From Paraburkholderia ginsengisoli NBRC 100965 (GTDB taxonomy: Bacteria; Pseudomonadota; Gammaproteobacteria; Burkholderiales; Burkholderiaceae), in contig NZ_BBJF01000006.1 in assembly GCF_000739735.1 (NCBI RefSeq), positions 248,001 to 312,000 on the forward strand: a DNA stretch of 64,000 nucleotides, given 5' to 3'. The first letter of the stretch is position 1. Each line of letters opens with the position of its first letter. Shown piece by piece: positions 43,617-52,401 of this stretch. Both the position numbers and the translations under genes were made by a program. The notes beneath the pieces were generated by a model that was given only the letters and a program-made list of their open reading frames with translations, was not told where the DNA came from and did not search any database.

Positions 43617-44915
43617 TCAGGCGCGGCCGCCGAAAAACGCCAACGCGCGCCGCAACTCCGGCATCTGCTCCGCGTACACCGGCAGCGGCGTGCCGGCTTG
43701 CACGGCCGCCCACGCCTGACGCACGCTCGTCACGCCGGCGGTCGGGCCGTCCGGATGCGCGAGTATGCCGCCGCCCGACATGAACAGCAGATCGGTGGAG
43801 CGCACTGCGTCGAACGTCGCTTGCACGGTGCCGGCCCACTGTCCCGACGAAAACGCCGGCATCACGACATCGTCGCAACCGGAGGCGAGCGGCGTCGCGC
43901 AATCGCGCGCCGACTCGATCACCTCCGCGTCGCTTTGCGCGAACTTGCCGGCGAGGCCGTGCACGTGCATATGATCGACGCCGGTCAAACGCCAGAGCGT
44001 CTGATACGCCTGGAACGACATGCCGAGCGCCGGATCGCGCGACATCATCCCGTAGCCGTTGCGATGCGCGTGCAGCACGAGCGGGGTCGAACGGCGCAGC
44101 GTCTGGATCGCGGAGAAGCCGCACCAGTTGATGCTCGCCATCACGCAACTGCCGCCTTCATGCTCGACCAACTCCGCATGACGGCGCATCGCGTCGAGGT
44201 CGTCGGTGATATTAAACGCGACCATCACCGGACGGCCGCTGCGCTCGCGATAGCTGCGCACTTCCGACATCACCGCCCGCACGCGTTCGGCAAGCGGCGC
44301 GTGTGCGGGATTCGCACATACTTCGTCATCCTTGATGAAATCGACGCCCGCTTCGCACAGCTCGCGCGCGAGGGCCGCCGTTTCCGCCGCGCTCAGGCCG
44401 ACGTTCGGCTTGATGATGGTGCCGATCAGCGGCCGGTCCGTCACTTGTGTCAGCGCGCGCGTACCCGCCACGCCATGACGCGGCAATTCGAATTGCGCGC
44501 GATACGAAGCCGGCAAACGCAGCGACAGCAGCCGCATGCCGGTCACTTCGCCGAGGTCGTAGAGGTTGCCCGCGACGGTGGCGGCCAGCGTCGGCAGATT
44601 CGCGCCGATGTTGGCGAGCGGAAACGACAGCGTGACGCGCGCGCGCCGCCACGGCCCCGCCGCGCGTTGCCGGATCAGCCACGCGCTCTGCAAGCTCGGT
44701 TGCGGCGCGGCTTCGAGTTCGTCGATATGCAGCACACTCGCGCGGCTGCGCGCGCGCAACGCGTCGGATTCATTGGCGACGCGCACGAAGGTGCCGCTCG
44801 ACTGCTCGCCGGCCATTATCTCGGCGACGCGCGCGGGATCGAGCGGCGTCTCGATCAGATAGTCGGCTTCGAGCGTGTGTTCGCCTGACGGCTGCGCCTC
44901 TTTCGTCGCGTTCAT
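43617..44915 (-). CDS. RuBisCO-like protein (form IV)
   Basis: 432 residues. RuBisCO large-chain features are retained: GTIIKPNVGLS (Lys175 kept, Lys177 changed to Asn), VDFIKDDEVCANP with the carbamylated lysine and metal acids Asp/Glu, LVLHAHRNGYG (His294 site), VHGLAGKF (Lys334 site) and FMSGGG. Full metal chemistry is likely but not CO2 fixation. With the kinase next door it probably acts on a 3-oxo acid-sugar phosphate as a decarboxylase or transcarboxylase/hydrolase (OiaX-like). ATG overlaps the stop of the VOC gene by 4 bp. Confidence 0.87.
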   Translation of the reverse strand: MNATKEAQPSGEHTLEADYLIETPLDPARVAEIMAGEQSSGTFVRVANESDALRARSRASVLHIDELEAAPQPSLQSAWLIRQRAAGPWRRARVTLSFPLANIGANLPTLAATVAGNLYDLGEVTGMRLLSLRLPASYRAQFELPRHGVAGTRALTQVTDRPLIGTIIKPNVGLSAAETAALARELCEAGVDFIKDDEVCANPAHAPLAERVRAVMSEVRSYRERSGRPVMVAFNITDDLDAMRRHAELVEHEGGSCVMASINWCGFSAIQTLRRSTPLVLHAHRNGYGMMSRDPALGMSFQAYQTLWRLTGVDHMHVHGLAGKFAQSDAEVIESARDCATPLASGCDDVVMPAFSSGQWAGTVQATFDAVRSTDLLFMSGGGILAHPDGPTAGVTSVRQAWAAVQAGTPLPVYAEQMPELRRALAFFGGRA

Positions 44916-45451
44916 AACGTGCCCAGATCCGGAAAGCGACGCACCGGCTCGCGGCCGTCCCAGTCGCGCGACGCGGCGTAGATCATGTCGAACAGCTTGC
45001 CCTTCGGCCCCGCGATCTCGGACAGCTCGATCACCGTACCCGGGTGCGTTTCCGTATCGAAGTAGACAAAGCGCCCGTTGCGCCCCACCTCACCGCTCAT
45101 CGCCACCTTGAAACCCTGCTCCTTGAGGCGCGCGAGATCCGCGTCGAACGAGGTGGTCCAGTAAGCGTTGTGTTGCAAACCGGTGTGGCCGGCGGCAAGG
45201 AAGTCGCGATACATCGACGGTGCGTCGTTGCGCGTCTGGATCAACTCGACCTGCAGCGGCCCCGAGTTCGCCAGCGCGACCGAGTTGTGCACTTCATATT
45301 TTTCCCCGCGATACGTGTAGTTTTCGATGGGCACGCGTTCGTTGTAGAACCACGGGCCCACGCCGAGCACGCGGCTCCAGTAGTCCATCGCGGCTTCGAT
45401 GTCGCGCACCACATAGCCTGCCTGCCGTATTTCGCCAAAGAAACGACTCAT
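44912..45451 (-). CDS. VOC-superfamily (glyoxalase-like) protein
   Basis: 179 residues. IRQAGYVVRDIEAAMDYWSRV opens a glyoxalase-type beta-alpha-beta-beta-beta unit; HTGLQHNAYWT and HPGTVIELSE provide the His and Glu of the metal site. It is likely a metal-dependent isomerase or epimerase. Its stop overlaps the start of the RuBisCO-like gene, so the two products probably act on successive intermediates. There is no dehydrogenase in the operon, which leaves this protein as the candidate for the missing isomerisation. Confidence 0.82.
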   Translation of the reverse strand: MSRFFGEIRQAGYVVRDIEAAMDYWSRVLGVGPWFYNERVPIENYTYRGEKYEVHNSVALANSGPLQVELIQTRNDAPSMYRDFLAAGHTGLQHNAYWTTSFDADLARLKEQGFKVAMSGEVGRNGRFVYFDTETHPGTVIELSEIAGPKGKLFDMIYAASRDWDGREPVRRFPDLGTL

Positions 45452-45542
45452 GAAACTCTCCCGATGCTGCGAGGTTTGAAGACGAGCGCCCCCCGGCGCA
45501 GCCGTTATGCAGCGCCCGAAGGTCGAACCTGTGAAGAAAAAC

Positions 45543-47432
45543 TTAGAGGAAGCCGATCGAAATCCAGGGAATCGCCGCGACCAGCAGCAAGCCGACGATC
45601 AACGCGCCCATGTACCCGACGATCGGGCCAATGCCCGCATCGGGGTTGACCTTGCTGATCGCGCACGCCGAGTAGTAGCCGACGCCGAACGGTGGCGAGA
45701 ACAGCCCAACGCCCATCGACAGGATCACGACGATCGCGTAGTGCACTTCATGCACACCGGCGAGCCGCGCGATCGGAAACAGCAGCGGCCCGAACAGCAC
45801 GATTGCGGGAATGCCTTCGAGCACGCTGCCTAGCATCACGAACACGACGATCGACACCGCGAGGAAGCCATACGCGCCGCCGGGCATCGCGCCCATCCAT
45901 TGCGCGAGGTCCTGCGAAAAGCCGGATTGCGTAAGCGCCCAGGCCATCGCGGTCGCGCAACCGATGATGAACAGGATCGCGCCCGACAGGGTCGCCGCAT
46001 CGACCAGCATGCGTCCGAGCCGCCGCCATTCGAAGCGCCGATAGATCAGCAGTCCGACCAGCATCGAATAGGCGATACCGATGGTCGACACTTCGGTCGC
46101 CGTCGCCACGCCTTCGACCACCGCCATGCGAATCACGAACGGCAGTGCGAGCGCGGGCACCGACACGATGAACAGCCGGCCGATCTGCCGCCGTGTAAAG
46201 CGTTGCGCGCCGCTCAGATCTTCCTTGCGATAACGCCACCACACCACGACGCACAAAATCAACGCGAGCACCGCGCCCGGCAACATGCCGGCGGTGAAGA
46301 GCGCGGAGATCGACAGCCCCGTGACCGAGCCGATCGTGATCAACACGATGCTCGGCGGAATGGTTTCGCTTTGCGCGCCGGTCGTGGCGAGCAGCGCGAC
46401 CAGATCGCCTTCGGACGCGCCGCGTTTCTTCATCTCCGGAAACAGCACCGGCGCGATGGCGGCCATGTCAGCGACTTTCGAGCCGGAAATGCCGGACACC
46501 AGATACATCGCGCCGATCAGCACGAACGACAGCCCGCCATGCACGTGACCAACGAGGCTCGCGAGAAACTCGATCATCGCGCGCGCCATGCCGGTCATTT
46601 CGATCAGTAGCCCGAGGAAAACGAACAGCGGCACGGCGAGCAGCACAAGATGCGACATGCCCTCGTCCATGCGGCCGACCACCACTTCGAGCGGCGTGAA
46701 AGTGGAGAGGCCGAGATAGCCGAATGTCGCGAGCGCAAAAGAGAAGCCGATGGGCACGCCCGAAAAAATGCCGATCGCCACCACGCCGACGAAGAAGATC
46801 ACGAGGTTGAGCTTGCCGAGCGTCTGGAACCACGGTCCGGCGAACACGGCCACCGCGCCGAACAGCGCGGCGATCGCGAGCACGATGACGACGTCGCGCA
46901 CGCGGCTCACCTGGGCGAGACGGATCAGGCCGACCAGCAGCATCAGCGCCGCGCCGATCGGCAACGCGAGCGCGCGCCATGCGTTGCTGATTTGTAGCGC
47001 GGGCGTGACGATCGCGGCTTCGCCGGATGCGTAGTCGTACGCGGGTGCGATCAGCAGTGCCAGCAACGCGATCGACGCGGCGATCGCGAGCGTATCGACG
47101 AACGCGCGCCGCTGCGGCGACAAGCGGCTGACGAGCGCCGTCATCCGCATATGTTCACCGCGCCGCAGCGCGAGCACCGCGCCGAGCATCGCGAGCCACA
47201 GGAACAGAATGCCCGCCAGTTCATCCGACCACACCAGCGGCTGATGCAACACGTAGCGCGACACGACGCCCGCCAGCATCACGACGACCTCCACCGCGAG
47301 CAGCGAAGCCGCGCACACTTCGACCAGCGCGATCAGGCCGCGGTCCAGCGTGGCGAGCCAGCGGCGCGGCGTGCTCGTCGCGTGCAACGGCACGGCCGCG
47401 GCCTCTGCCGGATTCAATGCGTGATTCGACAT
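45543..47432 (-). CDS. TRAP transporter, fused DctQ-DctM permease
   Basis: 629 residues. The first 170 form the small permease (four helices, VVSRYVLHQPLVWSDELAGI). The rest is the large DctM subunit with about twelve helices (GVPIGFSFALATFGYLG, YLVSGISGSKVADMAAIAPV, TGAQSETIPPSIVLI). CAGGAG 8 nt before ATG 47432. It works with the solute-binding protein encoded 62 bp upstream and the Na+ gradient to take up an organic acid, here presumably the sugar acid used by the RuBisCO-like enzyme. Confidence 0.9.
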   Translation of the reverse strand: MSNHALNPAEAAAVPLHATSTPRRWLATLDRGLIALVEVCAASLLAVEVVVMLAGVVSRYVLHQPLVWSDELAGILFLWLAMLGAVLALRRGEHMRMTALVSRLSPQRRAFVDTLAIAASIALLALLIAPAYDYASGEAAIVTPALQISNAWRALALPIGAALMLLVGLIRLAQVSRVRDVVIVLAIAALFGAVAVFAGPWFQTLGKLNLVIFFVGVVAIGIFSGVPIGFSFALATFGYLGLSTFTPLEVVVGRMDEGMSHLVLLAVPLFVFLGLLIEMTGMARAMIEFLASLVGHVHGGLSFVLIGAMYLVSGISGSKVADMAAIAPVLFPEMKKRGASEGDLVALLATTGAQSETIPPSIVLITIGSVTGLSISALFTAGMLPGAVLALILCVVVWWRYRKEDLSGAQRFTRRQIGRLFIVSVPALALPFVIRMAVVEGVATATEVSTIGIAYSMLVGLLIYRRFEWRRLGRMLVDAATLSGAILFIIGCATAMAWALTQSGFSQDLAQWMGAMPGGAYGFLAVSIVVFVMLGSVLEGIPAIVLFGPLLFPIARLAGVHEVHYAIVVILSMGVGLFSPPFGVGYYSACAISKVNPDAGIGPIVGYMGALIVGLLLVAAIPWISIGFL

Positions 47433-47494
47433 GCTGCGCTCTCCTGGCGGCTGCTGGCCGCGCGTCGTCTGATGCTCACCGGGCTGCCGCACGC

Positions 47495-48520
47495 TCAGGC
47501 CAGCTTGCCGACCGATTGTTCGAGCAGGTCCCACGCCTCGTTGCCGAACTTGCTCTTCCAGGCCGCATAGAAACCCGCTTGACGCAGCGCGGTGCGGAAC
47601 GTGTCCGGCGCCGGACGGTTGATCGTGAGCCCCTTGCTTTGCAGATCGGCGACCGCCGCGTCGTTGAGCTTGCGCACGTCCTCGCGCTGCTTGAGCGCCG
47701 ACTGATTGAACGCATCGCTCGCGATGGCCTGCAGGTCCTTCGGCAGACGCTGCCACGCGCGCGGGTTCAGCACGAACCAGTAGCCGTCCCACATGTGATT
47801 GGTCAGCGAACAGTACTTCTGCACTTCGTAGAGTTTCGCGACCTGCACGATCGGCAGCGGGTTTTCCTGCGCATCGACGATATGCGTTTGCAACGACGAA
47901 TAAACCTCGCTGAATTGCAGGCTCGTCGGCGCGGCGCCGAGTCCTTTGAACATATCGATGCTGAGCGGACTGACCGGCACGCGAATCTTCAGACCGCGCA
48001 TATTCTGCGCACTCGTGATCGGACCGTTGCTGGTCGTGGTCTGACGGAAACCGTTGTCCCACATCTTCTCGAACGATTCGAGCCCGGCCTTCTGCATTGC
48101 CGCACGCACGTACGCGCCGAGCTTGCCGTCCATCGCGCCCCACACCTGGTTGTAGTCGCTGAACGCGAAGCCGACCGCGTTGATCGCCACCGACGGCGCG
48201 AGCGTCGACACTACCAGCGCCGACGGCGTGAACATTTCGATGCCGCCGCTGCGCACCTGCGCGAGCATGTCCGTGTCGCCGCCCAACTGGTTGTTAGGGA
48301 AGATCCGGATCTCCATGCGCCCCTTCGACGCCTCGCGAATCTGATTGGCCGCCTCCTGCGAGCGCACGTTCAGCGGATGTGTGAGCGGCAGGTTGTTGCC
48401 GTACTTGAACACGAACTCCGGGCCGGACGCCGCGCGCACGATCGCCGGAAAGCCCAGCGCACTGGCCACCGGCACGGCGGCCGCGGCACGCAGCAACGTG
48501 CGTCTCGCGAGGTTGGTCAT
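47495..48520 (-). CDS. TRAP transporter solute-binding protein (DctP family)
   Basis: 341 residues with a signal peptide carrying twin arginines (LARRTLLRAAAAVPVASALG). The DctP fold follows: YGNNLPLTHPLNVRSQEAAN, FPNNQLGGDTDMLAQV, the carboxylate-binding arginine in GLKIRVPVSPL, and QENPLPIV. It captures an acidic substrate in the periplasm. AAGGAG 8 nt upstream sets the ATG. It is the first gene of the five-gene catabolic operon and diverges from the LacI gene. Confidence 0.9.
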   Translation of the reverse strand: MTNLARRTLLRAAAAVPVASALGFPAIVRAASGPEFVFKYGNNLPLTHPLNVRSQEAANQIREASKGRMEIRIFPNNQLGGDTDMLAQVRSGGIEMFTPSALVVSTLAPSVAINAVGFAFSDYNQVWGAMDGKLGAYVRAAMQKAGLESFEKMWDNGFRQTTTSNGPITSAQNMRGLKIRVPVSPLSIDMFKGLGAAPTSLQFSEVYSSLQTHIVDAQENPLPIVQVAKLYEVQKYCSLTNHMWDGYWFVLNPRAWQRLPKDLQAIASDAFNQSALKQREDVRKLNDAAVADLQSKGLTINRPAPDTFRTALRQAGFYAAWKSKFGNEAWDLLEQSVGKLA

Positions 48521-48557
48521 TTGAGCGTCTCCTTGCTTATAATTGATGTGACTGTCG

Positions 48558-48694
48558 AATCCATCAAAATCCATCATCACTCGCTTCAACCCGTTGATTT
48601 CCGGTCATCAGTGTCGAAGGCTCGCGGGATAGCTGCAAGACTAGGCGTGCGCGGTGACCGCTGTCAAACCGCGGACTTGATGTTTTTTGATGGA
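48558..48694. promoter_or_regulatory. Possible LacI-type operator copies
   Basis: AATCCATCA occurs twice in a row (48558-48566 and 48568-48576, 10-bp period). An inverted copy TGATGGA lies at 48688-48694 close to the lacI-type start. The copies flank the divergent promoter region, as expected for a looping repressor or an autoregulatory site. Confidence 0.4.
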
Positions 48695-48717
48695 CTTCCC
48701 CTTTGCGAAGGACTGCC

Positions 48718-49773
48718 ATGTCCGAACCGCTTCATCTCAGCGCCGCCGCGCGCGCACGCATTCCGGACATCGCTCGCGTGGCCGGCGTGTCGACCGCCAC
48801 GGTGGATCGGGTGCTCAACGGCCGCGAAGGCGTGCGCGCCGTCACCGCGCAACGCGTGCTGCAAGCGGCCGCGCAACTCGGCTATCTGCTCACGCCGGAC
48901 GCGCCCGCCGCGCCCGCTTCGAAGCCGATGCGCATCGCGTTCCTGCTGCCGGCCGGCACCAATCGCTATCTGCACATGCTCGGCGACTACATCGACTTCG
49001 CACACGATCAATGGAGTGCGTTGGACATGAAGTGCCGCGTGCACTATGTCGAGAGCTTCAACCCGAAAGAACTCGCCGCCCGTCTGTTGCACTACGGACA
49101 GCGCGCGGACGGCGTCGTCTTCATGGCGCTCGAACATCCCGTGGTGCGCGACGCGGTCAACGCGCTGGCGGACCAGGGCGTGCCGGCCATCACACTGATT
49201 TCGGACCTGTCGAACGCGCGGCGGCTCGCGTATGTCGGCATCGACAATCGTTCGGCCGGTCGTACGGCGGCGCTGCTGCTGGGGCGTTTCATGGGACCAC
49301 GGCCGAGCGGCAAGATCGCGATGCTCGCGGGCAGCCTCAATTATCGAGGTCACGAGGAGCGCGAAATCGGCTTTCTGCATCTGATCGAATCGACGTTTCC
49401 GCAAGTGCGGGTGATCGGCCTGCGCGAAGGACACGACGACAGCGAGCGCAACTACATGCAGACGCGCAAGCTGCTCGAACAGCATCCCGACCTCGCGGGA
49501 ATTTACAACAGCGGCGGCGGATCGGATGGCGTCGCGCGGGCGATTGTCGAAGCGCGCTCCGAGCAGAAGATTCTGTTCGTCGGACACGGCTTGACGCCCG
49601 ATACGCGCGCGTTGCTGATCGACGGGACGATGGATGCGTTGATCACTCAAACGCCGCAGTCGATCGTGGGCAACTGTCTGCGGATATTCCGCAACGTGCG
49701 CGAGAAGCGCGACGCAATGAGCGATGTGAAGCCGGTGCAGTTCAGCATCGTGTTAAGGGAGAATTTGCCTTGA
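48718..49773 (+). CDS. LacI-family regulator of the sugar-acid operon
   Basis: 351 residues. IPDIARVAGVSTATVDRVLNG is the LacI helix-turn-helix and hinge start, with Asp in place of the usual Ser in VSRVLN. The periplasmic-binding-like domain follows (MRIAFLLPAGTNRYLHMLGDY, GIYNSGGGSDGVARAI). This group usually senses a sugar and often has LacI/XylR-like repressor action. AAGGA before the ATG. Its divergent position points to control of the TRAP operon. Confidence 0.87.
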   Translation: MSEPLHLSAAARARIPDIARVAGVSTATVDRVLNGREGVRAVTAQRVLQAAAQLGYLLTPDAPAAPASKPMRIAFLLPAGTNRYLHMLGDYIDFAHDQWSALDMKCRVHYVESFNPKELAARLLHYGQRADGVVFMALEHPVVRDAVNALADQGVPAITLISDLSNARRLAYVGIDNRSAGRTAALLLGRFMGPRPSGKIAMLAGSLNYRGHEEREIGFLHLIESTFPQVRVIGLREGHDDSERNYMQTRKLLEQHPDLAGIYNSGGGSDGVARAIVEARSEQKILFVGHGLTPDTRALLIDGTMDALITQTPQSIVGNCLRIFRNVREKRDAMSDVKPVQFSIVLRENLP

Positions 49774-50089
49774 ACGAAGGCCGCCCGATCGAAACAACTA
49801 CGCGGACGTCTTGCGTGAATTGCACACCGCGCTACCCGCTTACCGTGCGACCGACCCACCTGCGATAAGACGTGGACCCGAATCGTCAGCGTTGGTGGGC
49901 AACGCAATGCGCCAGCCCGCGAGTCGCGCTGTGGCGGCGCTTCAGCCCCATGCGGAACGAGACTTTTGTGCGGCGCGCCTGCCCGGCGAACCGCGATTAA
50001 CCTTCGTTGCAAGCCATGGCGAACAGGGCAGGCACGCCGGATGCTCGGTCATCATCGTACTCAACCTCGATACGAAAGGAGATCACATC
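49774..50089. other. 316-bp region without a clear gene
   Basis: It separates the lacI-type gene from the tiny membrane peptide. I see no promoter, repeat or reading frame worth naming. Confidence 0.4.
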
Positions 50090-50164
50090 ATGCCTTACCT
50101 ACTCGGCTGGCTACTTGGCGTTCCGGTGATCGTGCTGGTCATTCTGTACCTGATTTTCCATTAA
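50090..50164 (+). CDS. 24-residue single-helix membrane peptide
   Basis: MPYLLGWLLGVPVIVL begins a peptide that is almost wholly one hydrophobic helix ending YLIFH. GAAAGGAGATCACATC gives a full Shine-Dalgarno. The strong ribosome site and clean helix argue that it is real. Such peptides often sit in the inner membrane and modulate larger proteins. A 15-bp hairpin lies downstream at 50231. Confidence 0.7.
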   Translation: MPYLLGWLLGVPVIVLVILYLIFH

Positions 50165-50230
50165 CCCTTTGCGACATACACGGTTGAGCTAACGACCGTC
50201 GTGTTGCAATGCGGCCGGTCGATGGCTGCG

Positions 50231-50267
50231 CGAAAGGCGACGCCCGCTGCTGGGGCGTCGCCTTTCG
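50231..50267. terminator. Bidirectional terminator-like hairpin
   Basis: CGAAAGGCGACGCCC pairs without mismatch with 50253-50267 around a 7-nt loop. A-rich and T-rich ends (GAAA.../...TTTC) lie inside the stem. It probably ends the transcript of the membrane peptide. Confidence 0.65.
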
Positions 50268-50419
50268 CTCGTCTACGCGGGCCTGCACGGCGACGCGTCG
50301 GGCCACGCCTTTTCTTCCTTGCACTGCAGAAAATAGCGGTTAAAACTAAATACACCAGTCCGCGAAATGCCATATCTGCACACACGTGCTCACGATCACG
50401 CACGAGCGAGGAGGGACCC

Positions 50420-50803
50420 ATGGCACACGATGAATACACACTGTCGCATCAGGATGTGGTGAAGGCCATCATCATCGATCAGGCTATTCACGAGGGTCTC
50501 TGGACGCTGCTCATCAACTTCGATTTCGCCGCCAGCCACGCACCGCGCGTGCGCGACCCTTGCCTGACGGTGACGATCAAGGGCGTCGGCATCATGCGCG
50601 CGGCGTTGACCGATCCGTTCGCTGTCGACGCCGCGCTCGTCAATCCTGAGCCGCAACCAGTCGAGGAAACGGTGCACGTCACGGCCGCCGTCGACGGCTC
50701 GCATAACTCGCATACGCCACAACAAAGCATGCAATTTTGCCGCAACGCGTATCGCCACATCGCCGTGCAGAGCCGGATCAAAACACCGACCAAACCCGGC
50801 TGA
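50420..50803 (+). CDS. Hypothetical protein
   Basis: 127 residues, cytoplasmic. GAGGAGGGACCC gives a strong ribosome site before ATG 50420. MAHDEYTLSHQDVVKAIIID opens the sequence, which continues with HEGLWTLLINFDFAASHAPR and a beta-rich part (LTVTIKGVGIMRA). I do not recognise a family. It is a single gene, convergent with the LysE gene. Confidence 0.6.
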   Translation: MAHDEYTLSHQDVVKAIIIDQAIHEGLWTLLINFDFAASHAPRVRDPCLTVTIKGVGIMRAALTDPFAVDAALVNPEPQPVEETVHVTAAVDGSHNSHTPQQSMQFCRNAYRHIAVQSRIKTPTKPG

Positions 50804-50851
50804 GCAAGCCGCGCTCTTGCGCACAACGGCGGCGGCAGGCGCCGGCTCGCC

Positions 50852-51472
50852 TCAGCGTACCGCCGCCATCACCGCGCCCATGCCGACCAGCAAACTACCC
50901 ATCAACCGGTTCACCGCGCGCAGCCGCTTTGGCCGTTGCAACACGCTGCGCAAACGGTGCGAGAAAACCGCCGTCGACGCGACGCCCAACGCAAACACCA
51001 GCGCGAACGTAGCCGCCAGCAACAGATACTGCTGATTCGCGGACCAGTGCGCCTCGTTCGAAGGCGTGCTGATGAACTGCGGGAAAAACGACGGGAAGAA
51101 CAGCAACGTTTTCGGATTGAGTCCCGAGGTGGCGAAGCCGCGCCAGAACATGCCGCGTTGCCGGGCACTGCCGTCGGGCGTCGCAAGCGTGCCGCTGCGC
51201 CATTGCTTGCCGCCGAGATAAACCAGATAGACCGCGCCGCCCCAACGCAGCGCGATCAACGCGTGCTCGTCGATCAGCAGCAGCGAGTTCAGGCAGAGCG
51301 CGGTGAACGCCAGTTGCAACAGCACAGCGCAGGTGCCGCCCCACACGCATGGCAACGCGGCACGCCAGCCGGCGCTGAGCGCCTGGCTCATCGTCAGCAC
51401 GTTGACCGGACCGGGGGAATAAACAAGGACTAGCGAAGCAAGAAGAAATGAAACGTACAGCTGGATCGACAT
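50852..51472 (-). CDS. LysE-family exporter
   Basis: 206 residues with six hydrophobic segments. LVLVYSPGPVNVLTMSQALSA is the LysE/RhtB start signature; FATSGLNPKTLLFFPSFFPQF is the second diagnostic stretch. It exports amino acids or related compounds. No strong ribosome site is seen. A Lrp-type gene diverges 393 bp away, a frequent partner for LysE exporters. Confidence 0.87.
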   Translation of the reverse strand: MSIQLYVSFLLASLVLVYSPGPVNVLTMSQALSAGWRAALPCVWGGTCAVLLQLAFTALCLNSLLLIDEHALIALRWGGAVYLVYLGGKQWRSGTLATPDGSARQRGMFWRGFATSGLNPKTLLFFPSFFPQFISTPSNEAHWSANQQYLLLAATFALVFALGVASTAVFSHRLRSVLQRPKRLRAVNRLMGSLLVGMGAVMAAVR

Positions 51473-51865
51473 CGGCGGGCATGGGGTTGCTGCATGGCCA
51501 GCGCATCGGGTCGCTGCGCGTGCGGGTCCAGGACCCGGCAACGCGGACGATCATGCGGGCAAGCATCGGTTAGGAACATGCGTCCATGCCCGGCGAGCGC
51601 GTCTTCCGGCGCGGGTAACGCCGGAATTCGCCCGCGTGCCGCCTTCCTGTGAAGACGGCGAGACACCGGTTCGCGGCTTGTGGCCGCGCAGAACCGCGAG
51701 GCGCGAAGCCCGCGGCCCGGACGGTTGTCCCGGGCATGAATGCACGCTGAAAATATACCCGGAGGCAGGCTGGATAGGCTTCTTAAACGCATCGCACCGC
51801 CGGCCCGCAGCGGGACGATATTCCTTTAAAATCTCTTTTCCAAGAACAAACTTCCGATCCCTTCG
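51473..51865. promoter_or_regulatory. 393-bp divergent region between lysE-type and lrp-type genes
   Basis: No gene. A near-palindrome GCCCGGAC-N4-GTCCCGGGC lies at about 51714-51734. TTTAAAAT at about 51826 could belong to the promoter of the Lrp-type gene. Lrp sites are expected here but are too degenerate to call by eye. Confidence 0.35.
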
Positions 51866-52339
51866 ATGACTGCCCGAAACCGTCCGCTCGACAACCAGGA
51901 TCGCAAGATCATGCGCGAGTTGCAGAAGAACGCCCGGCTGAGCAACGCCGAACTCGCCGACCTGGTCGGCATGTCGACTACCGCGTGCTGGAATCGCACG
52001 CGGCAGCTGGAAACCGAAGGCTATATTCGCGGCTATGTCGCGCTGCTCGATCAGCAGAAGCTCGGCTTCGCGGATGTCGTGCTTCTCGAAGTCACGCTCG
52101 ACCGTCACGACGACGACGCGCTCGCGCGCTTCGGCGCCGAGCTGGCCACGCTGTCCGAAGTGCTCGAAGCATACCTGGTGTCCGGCGATTACGACTATCT
52201 CGTGAAGGTGGCGGTCGACGGCACCGCGGGTTACGAACGGTTCCTGCGCGAGAAGCTCTACAAGATCGCCGGCATTCGTCACAGCCGGTCGATGTTCGCG
52301 CTGCGCTGCATGAAGAGCATTCCGTCGATTGCGATCTGA
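51866..52339 (+). CDS. Lrp/AsnC-family regulator
   Basis: 157 residues. LDNQDRKIMRELQKNARLSNAELADLVGMSTTACWNRTRQLETEG is the full Lrp winged helix-turn-helix region (seen from about residue 8), followed by the RAM ligand-binding domain (GDYDYLVKVAVDGTAGYERF). It probably senses an amino acid and controls the divergent LysE exporter. No strong Shine-Dalgarno is present. Confidence 0.88.
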   Translation: MTARNRPLDNQDRKIMRELQKNARLSNAELADLVGMSTTACWNRTRQLETEGYIRGYVALLDQQKLGFADVVLLEVTLDRHDDDALARFGAELATLSEVLEAYLVSGDYDYLVKVAVDGTAGYERFLREKLYKIAGIRHSRSMFALRCMKSIPSIAI

Positions 52340-52401
52340 TGGGGCGATGAGCGCGGTGATCGACCCGCCTGGCTCGGGCCGGTCCATCGTTCCCGGCGGC
52401 G

